Source: Amoebophrya sp. A120
Lineage: Eukaryota; Sar; Dinophyceae; Syndiniales; Amoebophryaceae
Reading direction: 5' to 3'
Assembly (NCBI GenBank): GCA_905178155.1
Contig: CAJINV010000002.1
Location: 7,656,743 to 7,720,742, forward strand
Length of the DNA stretch: 64,000 bases
The notes below the pieces were generated by a model. It was not told the DNA's origin. It made no database searches and was given only the letters and a program-made list of their open reading frames with translations. This document shows positions 1 to 12,138 of the stretch, one piece after another. The position numbers and the translations under genes were made by a program. The first letter of the stretch is position 1, and each line of letters starts with the position of its first letter.

Positions 1-1060
1 ATTCGAAAAGATGCTGAAGGAGCATCTTTTCAAATTTTACATGCCGCAGACGAGGAGAGCAGCTGGCTGTGCTGTGGTTTTCAGGATTTGAAAAGATGCA
101 GAAGGACCATCTTTTCAAATTTGAGAAACCACGCAAAGGGAGGTCAGCTCAGTCTTCTGTGGCTTCCAAAATTTGAAAAGATACTACCAGCGCATCTTTT
201 CAAATTTCGACAGCCGCGGAAAGGGTGAGCAGCCTACTCTTCTGCGTGGCTTTCAAAATTCGCAAACTTGCTGAGGGGGCATCTTCGCAATCTTCGGAGC
301 CACAAAAGAGGCAAGCAAACAAATGTCGCCAGAGGCACGGCTTTGCTTACCATCTGGCGACCCGCCAGCTGGAGCGCAAGCCAAAGCCTTGGACTTTCGT
401 CACCAATTCTCTGTCTAGGCGCACCAAAGAGGTTCCCAAACAGGTTCATCAAAATCCACCATACCATGCGGATTAGGTTAAGTTAATAGCCTCTTGGGAG
501 ACCTCATCAAAGGGGTTGTCAAAAAGGTTGTCAAATTTTGAAAAGATGCTGAAGGAAACATCTTTTCAAAATTTGACAACCTCAACAAAGCAAGTGCTTG
601 CGTTTTTGAGGTTGTCAAATTTTGAAAAGATGTCTCCTTCAGCATCTTTTCAAAATTTGGAGAGTGAGCAGCCACCTATCAATCAAAATTTGAAAAGATG
701 CAGAAAGAGCATCTTTTCAAAATTTGGTATTTGCGCTGTTCGGGTTGTCAAATTTTGAAAAGATGTCTCCTTCAACATCTTTTCAAAATTTGGAAAGTGA
801 GCAGCCACTTATCAAAATTTGAAAAGATGCAGAAAGAGCATCTTTTCAAAATTTGATATTTGCGTTGTTCGGGTTGTCAAATTTTGAAAAGATGCTTCCT
901 TCAGCATCTTTTCAAAATTTGGAGAGTGAGCAGCCACCTAGCAAAATTTGAAAAGATGCAGAGAGAGCATCTTTTCACAATTTGGTACTTGGGCTGTTCG
1001 GGTTGTCAAATTTTGAAAAGATGTTTCCTTAGGCATCTTTTCAAAATTTGGAGAGTGAGC
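1..1060. repeat. Array of hairpin repeats with AAAAGATGC / GCATCTTTT arms
   Basis: About eleven palindromic units occur near 4-40, 87-123, 170-207, 531-574, 616-660, 686-724, 749-793, 813-855, 879-921, 942-982 and 1011-1052. Each has arms AAATTTTGAAAAGATGC and its complement around a loop of 4-8 bases (TGAAGGA, AGAAAGA, TTCCTTCA and similar). From about 530 onward the spacing is regular (about 65 bp) and the spacers are also alike (GAGTGAGCAGCCACCT, GCGCTGTTCGGGTTGTC), so units alternate between two related hairpins. Units 1-3 are more spread out and more diverged. No convincing gene overlaps the array; reading frames here simply translate the repeat. The left end of the array lies outside the window. 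Confidence 0.9.
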
Positions 1061-1357
1061 AGCCAGGTATGACAAGAACGAGGAGCGAGATCAGGAGGAG
1101 AACCTACTGTGCAAACGAGGATCCAAATGTTACACAAGACAGCAGGAATCGGATTCTGATCAGAATCAGTATCAGATCGGCTTCACATACAAGCCACGGC
1201 GTTGTCTGTGCACAGCTGCAACAGGTGATGCCCTCACCACCTGAGACATCACCTCTCTGGTGTCTGATGTCACAAATAGTCCTGTTCCTGTAAGTATGTT
1301 GTTTCTTACAAGAGTCCGCGCTGGCTTTGGTTCATTCTTGCTCCTTCAAATGATCAT

Positions 1358-4192
1358 TCACGGCGAGCTGTCCCACCTGCAGCAGTTGTTTCGATTTGCG
1401 TCCCACGATCGCATGTTCAGACACGCCACGCTGTCTGTGAAGGTCGGACACTTTCCGGCTGGGTCGCGAAAGCTCGAACACTTGTGATCGTCCTTGCAGG
1501 TCAGCGGGCGGTCGGGCGTGGGGTGGATGGTGGGTGGTGCGGCTTGTGTGGTCGCAGTGGGTGCAGCTGGTTGCTGTGGTGGGGGAGGAGGTACAGCTGG
1601 AGGAACAGCTTCGGGCGCTGGTTGGCCTCCGGCCGGAGGCGTCGTTGTAGCAGCGACAGAGGCCTGCGGCGGCTGTGCAATCTGAGGAGCGCCGGGGGGC
1701 GCTGCTGGTGTTTGTTGGGCGACGGGCGGGGGTGCTCCAACAGCTGGTGATGAAACCGCGGGTGCTGGTTGCGCTTGCGTTGCCGCATTACTAGCATCAT
1801 CTGGTCCCGCAGCGCCGGGAGGTAGTGCAGGCAACAGTGGTGGAACCACTCCACTTGATGGCGCGCCTGCGTTTGCAGAGCCGTGATCATCGGCTGAGGT
1901 TCCAGCTGTTCCCACAATGCCGTCCTTGGCGGCGGTGGCTGCCGCACCGAGTACCGCGCCGATGTCTTGCAGCACGCTACCGGCTGATTGCTGTGGTGGT
2001 GTCGGTGCGGCGGGTCCTGGGGGTGCACCGCTGCCATGCCACACGCAGCAGTGCGTGTATTGCGATTCCGTGAATATCTTGTTCGGTTTCCGCTCCAAGC
2101 AGCTCTCCGCGTCGCGGAACTCCTCGCAGTTCGATTTGGGCCACCACGTACTGCAGACTCGGCTGCCATCCTCTTTCACCGCAAAAGTGCAAGCATCTGG
2201 AATGAAGTATCGAAGAAAAGCATTGTTTGTAGTCAGTTTATTTATGCGCGGGTTGTAGTAGAAGTAGAACCAATCTAAACCTACTAGTACTACACAGTCT
2301 CGTCGTGAAGAAGTCACTGTGCGAGTTCATGTGTAACCTATTGCTATACTGTATCCGGATAGCGTCCCCGGTGGTGCTTGCGCAGGAGGAGGAAGGCCTT
2401 GAGGACCGGCTGCTACGCCACCACTGCCAGCCCCGGCCGGGCTGGCTGGCGGTCCCGCAACCAATTGGCAGCACGGCTGGCCGAACGTGGTCAGTCCCTT
2501 GCTCTTGGGCCCGCTGTCGACGCACTGTAGTTGGTTACCTGGCAGCTGCGCGCAGGCCGTCCCGAAGCTCGTCCGAAGCCAGCTCGCACACACGCCAGGG
2601 CTGTCCGCGCAGAGAAGTGTAGCAGGTGTCGGTGTCGCGACCGACGGTTGCGCCAGCATCCCGGCATTGTAACCGCCGACATTTGCTAGTCCCGCAGCGC
2701 CTGTCGCGTACGGATTCGCGTGGGCGTCCAGCAGGTTTTGTTGCTGCATATACTGGTAAGTTTCTGCGCTCGTGGGGTTGGCGTTGTTGTACCCACCGAT
2801 CATATTAGAGCCAGCCGGCGGCTGCAGCTGCATTCCGGGCTGCATTGCGAATTGCGCATTCGGATCCATCACGCCTGGATTATACTGCATCGCTGCGCCG
2901 GGCATCATCGCCGCTGCGGCGCCACCGACCGCGGCTGCGGGCGGCAGCAACGGCAAAGATTCTTGCATTGCGTTGTAGTTCTCGCCACCGGCGCCAGCGT
3001 CTTGCTCCTCAGCGCCTGGCGTCCATTTGCAGCAGTTCCACCCCGTCCAACGATCCTTCGGTCCACCCGGGCCCACACAGCTAAGCTCGTCGAAAAACTG
3101 CGGACAGTTCGCGCCCTGTCCCCAGCACTGCGTCATCGAACCACTGCACTCCCCATTAAACGCGGAATGCACGGAAACTCTAGCGCCCCCAGGCGGAAGA
3201 GCTCCACCTCCAGCAGAGCCAGAACCTGGTTTATTTGATGTGTCATTTGGCGCAATTTTTTTTTGATTTGCCTACTTCTCTGGGTTTGCGTTTGTGGAAA
3301 AATCATTGTCCGCGAGATCGTGGTGGCGGAGTCTACGCCGGGGACGTGAAACAACTTTCGAAAAGGGAAATCAATCAAGCTGAGAATATTAAAACTGGAC
3401 GCCAAGTTGTGGCTTCTAAATACTTTCAGGTCTATCCGCGTTGCCACCATCTGCGTCTCTCCTCTCTCGGTTTGGTTGCCTGCTCCGGCCCCTTCCGCAG
3501 CACCCGCCCCGCTTCAATTGCAGCATGCTTCTCGATTGTTGGTCTCTGTCTCGACGCCCAGGGACCGGGGCTGCTCCCTGCGGGGCATGGTTCTGCTCTT
3601 CGCCCGGAAACTCTTCCTCGTCTTCGCAATCGCATTCCTCGAATCCGCTGGGCGATGAAACAGATTCTTCTAGCGCAAGCTCCGTTATACTATCGGACGC
3701 AGACACTGCCTCATCCGCAAAAGTTGTGCTGCCATCGTGGGCTACATCAGAGCTCCGCCTATCTTCTTGTTCTTCAAGATGAGCATCTAGTAGTCCAGGC
3801 AGGACAACATCTGGTAAGTGGTGCTCTACTTGTTGATTTTGAACATGTTCGCCAAGAACGATATCGTCGCTGCTGGACTGCTGTTGCTGTATGGCTTCGG
3901 CGTACTCTGAGAGAACAATCGTCGACAAGAAAAGGCCCAAGTACACCGCTAGGACGATCTCCTGCCGCAGAAAATTGAGAAGCAAACGGAACCCCGTGCG
4001 TGTTGAAATAGCTGCCTTCTCGACGACTTTTTCGTCGTTCACTTTGTTCGCAGCCCTGGCTGCTGAAGAAGGGACCACTAAAATTTCTGCTCGTGATGTT
4101 TGTTGCGCGTCAACGCGGCCGCCCCGCTGCTGCAGTTGCTTCCCATTCTTGAGCTCTCCTCGCGCTCGCCGCCTCGTTCTATGTCGTATCAT
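1358..4192 (-). CDS. Membrane-anchored protein with four six-cysteine modules
   Basis: Three exons: 4192-3424, 3225-2350 and 2196-1358. They are joined by introns with GTA donors and AG acceptors in matching phase 1, giving about 827 residues. The N-terminal exon has one hydrophobic segment (about residues 76-103, around EIVLAVYLGLFLSTIVLS) that looks like a signal anchor, followed by acidic, Ser- and Gln-rich sequence. Exon 2 carries two Cys-rich modules and exon 3 two more. Each module has about six cysteines ending in a Cys-Cys pair, with a following Trp in three of them (NCCKW, HCCVW, NCCRW), and CPQF- or CPTF-like centres. Pro/Ala/Gln-rich linkers separate them. I do not recognise the family. 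The topology suggests a secreted or surface protein with disulphide-bonded modules. The start is the first ATG in the open frame; an earlier 5' exon is possible. Confidence 0.65.
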
Positions 4193-6014
4193 CGTTTCGA
4201 CAAGAACTTTCAGCCCAGCGGTAGAATGATTTTGCAATCGACGAAGACCACGTCGAAGACCACCTATTTATAAGGACGTCGAGACTTCGACGCACCTCCT
4301 GATCGCGACGGGAGGACAGATCCAGGTTGTGTGGTTGCAGTGACCACAGGAAGCGCAGCTGCAATCTTCCGGGCCACGCACTGGTGGAAAGAGGACGATC
4401 GCATGATCATGAGACTTTGATCGTATCAATGTGGGGACGACCTCCACCTCTAGCATTTGGCAAGTAGTCGGTGTCTTTTTCTTCAGCAAAAACTATAATC
4501 CCTAATGTGTCTGAATTGAGAAGCAGCAGCTGCTAAAGAAGAAAACAAAACTAGAGCGTAGCATAAAGTATCGATATTAACAGACATCACCAACAGATAC
4601 TTACTGTTATTTCTCGAAAAGCTGCGATGTGAATTCATGTACCGAGAGCGAGAAGTAAGGCAGATTGCAAAGAGACCACTATCTCTATCTACACGATGAG
4701 CAGGCAGGTAATAGACCCCCAAACGCGATCGCAATCCCTGTGTGACGATGTTTATCACTTTATTCGCTTCTTTTCAGTTTATTACACCCATACTCTTCAC
4801 CAGATCATATTGAAACTTCTTCACGACGATCAGGAGTTGGGAGATAGCGTCCATTAAAAGGAGGAGCATCTGTACCTGTAGTTCGACCATCTTCTCCACA
4901 CCGACGTCTTGCAACGAAATACGCCCTTCCATTCTTATTTGCCTTTACATTTACATAGCACGACCCAAATACACGTATACCGACAATTCCGTGGGTGAGA
5001 CTGAGGGGATAAAGAGAAAGATGTCGAATAGACGAGTCAACAGCGAAGGCGAACAGGGGCCCATTAAAGGACCATAACGGTGACATTCAATGCACGCCAA
5101 CAACGGTGGTTGACCGAAGTTTCTATCAAAGCCGGAGGATATCATACAAACAGGCAGATGGCAAGCTCAAGGCCGACGCTTTCGGAACTATAGCTTGCCA
5201 CCCATTTCTGATAATTCCTGTTCTTGTTTCACTTTCATCTTCTTGCTTCTACTACTCCTTTGTCGGTGTACTACTTACAAAAAATGAAAAAAAATCTTAC
5301 AGGGGAGGCGATAAAATAATGCAAAAAAAAAGAAAAGCGAGTATGTGTTTTAGTGTACTGAGTGCTACTGCTAGCTTCTGCGAAAAAGATACGGACTCGA
5401 AGGGATCATATCTTGGTTATTGTAGGTAGGCTTTCAGAACTGCGTAGGAAATAGTCGTGGGTGTGTGTGCTTTTTCCGGTTTTTTTTTTTGTTGTACTAC
5501 ATCGCTGAGCATATGATCATACACCAACGAAAATATGAATATCTGAGCGACCTGAGTAAGGTTACGCTACATTCTCAACAAGAAAGCTACAGCACTAGGC
5601 GAAGCGTCGCATCACACAACAGCTTTCCTTCGATCTTCTGTCCAGACCACAATCGTGTTCTATTAGATACGCGCAGGCCTTGTGAAGATTTTTGCGGGAA
5701 ACGCAAAAGGCCGTCTTTTATGCAGTGTACTGGACTTTTTTTTTCTTCCGCTTCGTTTTAATTTCGATTTCTTTATGTCGTCGGCGTCATCCTCTTCGAG
5801 AAAAGGACACTTGTTCTTGATCTCCTCATGCTTGTGCGACATAATGTGCGGCTTGTCAAAGTAAAAGAGCTCCACTTCTGTTTTTGTAGAAGGTCATATA
5901 TTTTTTTTTTGGTTTTTTGTGAGGGGGTCAGGGAAAAATTTTAGGTTTACTACCTAGTTCTACTTTTATTACGAGTCAAAGCAGTGCGACCATCAGGAAC
6001 AAACCCGGTTTATT
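4193..6014. other. Spacer, no gene recognised
   Basis: About 1.8 kb between two minus-strand genes. It contains several homopolymer T and A runs (near 5471, 5742 and 5901) and lower GC than the flanking coding DNA. Short open frames exist on both strands but none has coding-like composition, a plausible splice partner or a recognisable motif. Confidence 0.6.
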
Positions 6015-9000
6015 TTATCCCGGTCGCGCCTTCGGTATTGGCTTTGGTGTACTTCGTGCACTTGTGACGACCTCGGTCGAAACATTTGTGCTGTCCGTGG
6101 ACACGCCGGGCGAGGGGTTGTGTGTGCTGAGTTTCGCACTAGACTTGCGCACAGGCAAGTTGCTCATCAGGTGCAGGTCCGTGTCCATGTGGTGGACGCG
6201 CGGCACGGAGTCGCTGTCCTCGGTGTTGAAAGCCGCCGAGGTCCGGTTTGTGGTTTTGTTCTTCAACCCCGTGGTCGGTTCCTCGGGGTTGAAAGCCGCC
6301 GAGGTCCGGTTTGTTGTTTTATTCTTCAAGCCCGTCGTTGACGTAGCCGGAGAAACTGGTCCACCAACGGCTCCGGGCCTGCCTTTGTTGATGAAATAGC
6401 TCTCCGCCTGGTCATCACCGGGATTTTGAAACGCCGCAACGTCCACGTCATCGATCTCTGCCGTTTCTATGGCCGATCCGGATCCCCGGCGGTTGATGAC
6501 TTTGGAATTCTTCTGTGTGCTCTGGCGGTTCAGCCTTTTCGCCGGGTTCGGGTTAATAGAACCTCCTATGGAAGGCCCGTCATAATTGCTTGGACTTCGA
6601 TCACCATCCAAGTCCATGCCTACATCTCCGCCTTGATCTGTTGATGTTCTATGTTCAAACTTCGCCTGAAAGTCTTGGTATTCCACTTTGGTCATCGGTT
6701 TCCTCGGTGCGTTCGGGTCCTCCCCGGCCAGCAGCAAATCTTCCTTGGTGAGCACCCCGCTGCCGTCGTGGTCTAGTTCGTGGAACTTCTCGAAAATGGG
6801 GTCCAGATCCTCCCGCGTCACCTTCTCCATGGCCACCAGCGTGCCCAGACAGAACTCGAACTCGTCCACCCCGTCGCCGTTGGTGTCCATCTGCGCGAGG
6901 AGCTCGGGCGTCAGTTTGCGGGACTTCAGTTCGAACTCCTTGATTTTCGACTTCACGTCGACCTTCAGACTCGCCAAATTCGTCAGCGCGGCTGCGACCA
7001 TGCCGCACCCAATCATCAGGAAGAAGACGCAGAACATCCGGGTTTTTCCGTCCTTGATGTCCACGTCGCCGTACCCCACTGTGGTAACCGACACCGTGGA
7101 CCAGTACAACGCGTCCACAAACGTCACGCCCTCCACACTGCTAACCACGATCATGCCCAGGATGATCGGGAAAAAGATCAGGCAGGCGGACTCCAGCACC
7201 TTCGTGTAGGTCAGACGCGAAATCTTTCGCTGGAGCTCCGTTTCGCCCACGATCCACATGTCCGCCTTGCGAAACAAAGACGAGTTGTTCTGGAGCCACT
7301 GGTAGGTCCCGGTCCTCGGCCGCAACTGAGGTTCAAAAATTGATAATCGCTTCTTGGCGATCAGGGAAGTAGAAAAGCGAAAACTTTAGTACATTAGGAC
7401 TTCAGAGCAAAACTCAACATAAGTTTATGTTCAAGTGCGAACTTCATTATTATATCGAGACGCGGTTCATCTTCTGGTGGATCACCTTCATACTCCTCCT
7501 GCCAAGGGCGAGTAGAACAGAATAGAACATCAACAGAACGCATGGACATGGTCGAGCTTGCCCACGCAACGATCAAAAATCAAAAAAACCTAAATTCGAC
7601 TATACATGTCTGGTCAGGTCGCCGGCACGGTGCAATTGGTCGCCAAATCTCTGCGTACTACCTTTTGTCTGCAGCATGCGGACGCCTCCGCCGGCCATGT
7701 TTAGCATCGACTTTATCTGCCCCTGCACGTCACTGACAAACGCCTCCTTGCGCTTGCGCTCCCGCTCGTTCTGCTCTGCCAGATCTAATTTACCGCTACC
7801 GAAAGTGACGCTCTTGCTGCCGCTGGGGCTGCCCCCTCCGCGAAGATTTTGATCATCTCCGTCGTCGCCAGGCCGCGGGCTGTAGAGCTTTTCCGCCCGG
7901 TCCGCAACGTCGATCGCTGCCTTCTCGATCAGCTCGTCACTGACGCCCTTGCGACTTTGGTGCAGCGCCAATTTTGCACCGGGCATCGCGTGGTCTCCCT
8001 CACAATAGAAATTCCTGTAGACATTTGGCGGGTCGTCCTTGGATGCAGAGCCGGGTAAAGGTCCTCGTCTTGAAGATGCAGATGAGGCTGCAGTGTAATC
8101 CTTGTTTTCATCGAGAGAAGAACGTCGAGAAATATGCCTCTTCGACTGCCGCTGTTGCACCGGCTGCCCCCCCGCAGCGGGGCCAAAATACCCCGGCCTA
8201 TTTCGCCACCTACGGAAACCGGATTCTGCAAGGTAGGCGTTCGCAATCTCGCGCTGGCTGCTGGCCCTGCTGGAGGTGAGGGACGAGTTATCGCTTTTGT
8301 TATCGTCAAACCTATGATCGTCCTCAGCACCCTCGGCGATGAAGTTCACTCGCTCGGTGGAATACGGGCCTAACAGTCGGACTAGCCGCGGTGGGTTATC
8401 AACATCGTCGTCGAAATCAAGACAATCTCTTGTTGTACTGTTGCCGTCCTCTGAGTCGACGTCCAGTCGGCTGCAAGAGGCGCGTCCTCGTGCGCTGGAC
8501 GGGGTAGATGAAAAGTGGTCTAGTTCGTCGCTAGCGCAGTCAATACTCTGGTCGCGACGAATATCGCCCTGCTCTATTATGCTCGACGTAGTTGCTATTT
8601 CGTTTCCACTGGCTTCTGTTAAAGAGAAGGCTAATGCGGCCTGCTGGTCTAGAAAGTCTCTTCTTCTACTTCGATCTCGGTCTCGACGCACTCGCACATC
8701 ACCAAAAGGGAGCGATGTTGATGAAGCTGTGTGATTTCTAGCAGAAGTTCTCGACGTTGTGCGTCCCCTGAAGATTGTTCTATCGCCAGTAGATGTTGAC
8801 CTGTTCCAAAGTTCCTGACTCCCCTCGTGCTCGTCGTCGTCCTCGCCTACAATTACAATCTGCGCGTGCTGCCCCTCAACCTCCGGTGCATCAAGAGCAC
8901 TGACTCGGTCTTCCTGTGCGTTCTTGAATTCCAGCTCGATCTCGCTTTCAGCAGAGATCATCCCACCTCCGGCGCCGAGCGGGCTCGACGGCGTCACGAA

Positions 9001-10095
9001 GGACATGGCCGAGTTTGTGGACATGGTCGCCGACCGATTCAGTGCGATCTTCGGCTTTTTGTCGTTTTTCTGCAGACTCATCCCGTCGTCTTCGTCCTCG
9101 TCGAGCAGCGCCACCGTGTTGAAGCGGCCGAACTTCGGGCTCGCCCCGTCCGGGCTGGCTTTGCTGCTCTTTTTCGAGAGAAAGTCGTCCTCTTGCTCGC
9201 GTCTCTTTTTCTCAGCCGCCTCCAGCCGGTCCGCGTACCACTCCAGCACGTCGGCCATGGCATCCATGATCGCGTTGGCCACCAAGCCCAATCCGACGAA
9301 AATGTACACGCAGGTGAAGACCTTGGCGCTGTCGCTCATGGGCACCACGTCGCCGTAGCCGACGGTGGTCAGGGTGACCGCCGCGAAGTAAAAGGCCTTG
9401 GTGAGGCCACTGGAGTACTGGTCGTTGGTGCAAACCCCCTCCGCGTTCATGTCGTCGTTCGAGCCGACGCAGTAGAAGAACGGGCCGACCGAGAAGAACG
9501 CGAGGATGATGAGTCCCTTCCACGCCAGGCGGTGCCGCTCCACCCACGAGGGGGAGGTGGAGGTCCAGGTGTCCAGAAATTCCTCGTAGTCCAGCAGTTC
9601 CCGCTCGGATTCGATCCCCTTGTCCATGTGCTGTTCGATCTGTCGGATCATCATCTGGTACAGTCTCTTCACCTTGTGCTCGTCCGTCGTCTCGCCTTGC
9701 TTTTGCAGCTCGATCGCGGCCCGCTGCAGTTTCGCGTCTTCCAGCGCTTGTCTCTTCGCGTGCTGTTCCTCTTCATCCGTCAGGTCGGGCTCCTGTTCGA
9801 CCACAACATCCCCCTCACGGCGGAACGCCTCGGCCATTGCCACGCGCGCCGCCTCCTGCTCCAGGGTGTCCTCCTCCGCGTCCAGGGCGGCCAGCGTCAC
9901 GGACCGCAGCGGGGCGGACAGCTTGCGGAGTTCGCCCTCAATCCAGTGGATGTCAATGAAGTTCTTGTCGAGCCGTTCCACGTAGGTGCTGTTGTCGCGC
10001 AGTTCCGTCCGCAGCTTTATCATCGTCTCGTGGCCGAACACCAAACGTGCCGCCTTGCGCTGCTCCAGCAAATCGAAAAACTGAGACAGCGGCAT
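6015..10095 (-). CDS. Two-pore (TPK/KCO-like) potassium channel with EF-hands
   Basis: Two exons, 10095-7606 and 7325-6015, are joined in phase 0 by a 280-bp intron (GTATAG donor, CTCAG acceptor), giving about 1266 residues. Exon 1 has a helix (GLIILAFFSVGPFFYCVG), a pore with the K+ selectivity signature TVGYGD at residues 244-249, and a second helix (CVYIFVGLGLVANAIM). Exon 2 has a second helix-pore-helix unit with TVGYGD at about 912-917. Two EF-hands follow, with loops DTNGDGVDEFEF and DHDGSGVLTKED. This 2x(2TM-1P) plus EF-hand order is that of Ca2+-regulated two-pore K+ channels of plant and protist membranes. The pores are about 660 residues apart, whereas plant TPKs have roughly a hundred. 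The linker is Ser/Asp/Arg-rich and probably disordered. The tail holds a 21-residue direct duplication (around TTGLKNKTTNRTSAAFN). The start is the first ATG after a possible CTGCAG acceptor, so an upstream exon is possible. Two separate one-pore genes are the alternative; the exact phase match argues against it. Confidence 0.82.
6231..6340. repeat. 63-bp direct duplication inside the channel gene
   Basis: Two adjacent in-frame copies beginning TTGAAAGCCGCCGAGGTCCG encode the repeated TGLKNKTTNRTSAAFN segment of the channel's C-terminal tail. The copies differ at only a few bases, so the duplication looks recent. Confidence 0.8.
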
Positions 10096-10131
10096 CGTCG
10101 TGGCGCTGCAGTTCTTCGTGAAATAAATCAA

Positions 10132-12138
10132 GGCGGGACTCTACGAACGATCAAAAGTAGAAGGCTCTTCCCTTTATTGTTGTATAGCTACGCTTTTTCA
10201 TTTTTTCGCAACACTCAACGGGAACTAGCAAGAAGGGCTTCGGGCGCACGCCCACAGCCTAGTGATGCTGATGTTGCCGTACGAAAGGTAAAGAAGAAAT
10301 GCGTATGCGTCATGATGTGAATAAAATTGATTTCTTTGAGCAGAATAAATGCAGACTACACCCTACCATAGGTTTCTTGTTACGCGCAATATTAATAGGA
10401 CGAATGGGTCCATGATATCGGCTCGTAAATAGACACTCATGATGCAGCAACACTATATTGAAACAGAAAACATTTCCAATTTCAACTAGTCATAAGTACT
10501 GCGAATATACGGTAATTTGTCAGTAGCAGGTTTGCATATACATTCAAACTTTTGGGTCCTGGAAGCAAGTACGACGTAGCAATGAAATTATTATTATTTC
10601 AATACACGACGAAAGCAGCAGTAGCACGACCACGAATGATGTTGCGATGCTTACTTGACCGCTGTACCTGTACGAATTGACGAGTACTATGTTTGTACGA
10701 TTTTTCATCTCTAGCACTAAGTCTAAGGGAAATTGCACGACTGATTATAGATGATAGGACACATCATGTCTTGCACGCACCGAATTGTCGCAAGGAGGAC
10801 GACTTTGACTTACTTTCTGTTTCTACGTTCCAATATGTCCTTCATTATTTTCCACACCGACATTAGGCACTCCAAGACTAGAAATAACGTAGCGTTTTTT
10901 TTTTTTCCCGAAACAGGCAACATGTCCTTATAAATTTACCGATTGAACAAGTCATCTATCAAGAAATCTCGTCCAAGCTGACCGACGATGGAAGAACGCT
11001 CGATGCAGCGGTAGGGGGAGCCTGCGTCACCAACTCTAGCCGGCTCAAGGTCAAGGAAGCCTGAGCCTGTGCATGGTTGATTAGACAACAACTTCCCTTT
11101 TTTTAGCATACAAATCCACATTTTTTTTTTTGTGAAAGAGTCATTAGCCGAAAATAAAGGTAGGTGAAGATAATCATGCTTAAATGCTTTGTTTGTGTAT
11201 GCATATATCGGAATTCGAATTTTCCTTGTTTCGGTTTTTCGATTCTTTAGGAGAAACGTTCCTTCGATTCCATAGGAAGGTATAATCATGATCGAGACGG
11301 ATAGCAGGGAAATAAACCACAAAAGTTTCGCTGATCGCTCCGGTCGTCTTCCCATTTGTTGCGCTCAACATCGCGCTTCTACCCGTCTCGTTGCAAAATG
11401 TGTTCAATGTGGTAGAAGTAGTTGTGAAGCTATTCATGATCCTTCTCAGATCTATGTATCTTATTTCGAGTCCATGTTGTTGTTGATAGATTCTTCTGGA
11501 AAATTTTTTCCATTGGGGGCAGAAGAGCAGCCTGTTGCTGTTGCCTTTTTTAAAAAATAGAGCACGACGACCAACATCAACATTGCGGTTCATTTGTGTT
11601 GGAATTGTGCGTAGCTATCAGGTACATCAAACGTCAACATATACAACCATGAGTTCTTTCGTGGAGCAAAATGTATCAGATCATTAATTGCGGAAAAAGT
11701 CTTCGACCAGTAGTACCACTTAACTACAGTTTAAAAAAATTTGAGGTTTTCAACGCGGTCAGTCGGTAGTAGCTTATCAGGATGGTAGCTTCTTCACAGG
11801 GCTGAGCATCACCCCTCATCCTGCGAGCCGCCCAGTAGATAGCACATAGATTTGAATCTCGTCAGATAGGCGCAACTACTTGGTAGGCCTAGGCCATCAA
11901 CAAAAATATCGGTGTTAGTCAGCACCTGCAATGGTACCTTCTTTTTCGAACAAAGACAACCTAAAAGCGACTAGCGAGACCGCCGCGGACGAAACATTTT
12001 TTTTTGTCATCATTCAGCAAGTTCAACGAGAGATAAAAGTTAAAGGTGTCTAAAGCAAATGTCATCTAAAAATACGAAAACTCAGCACGACTCCCTCCCA
12101 GTCGCTACCTCATCGCCACGCGTGATCGATGATCGTCT
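10132..12138. other. Spacer, no gene recognised
   Basis: About 2 kb of lower-GC DNA with several T runs (around 10894, 11098 and 11122) between the channel and the elongase genes. An open frame at about 11180-11593 on the minus strand has neither coding-like composition nor a recognisable motif. The 5' untranslated part of the channel gene probably occupies the left end. Confidence 0.5.

Noticed and set aside
1-1060. CRISPR-like repeat-spacer array
   Set aside because: The spacers are similar to each other, the repeat is a long hairpin with a variable loop, and the genomic context is eukaryotic with spliced genes.
8827-10320. 497-codon plus-strand frame opposite the K+ channel
   Set aside because: It is antisense to a sequence with two intact channel motifs and a consistent splice structure; its own product is His/Arg/Val-biased without motifs.
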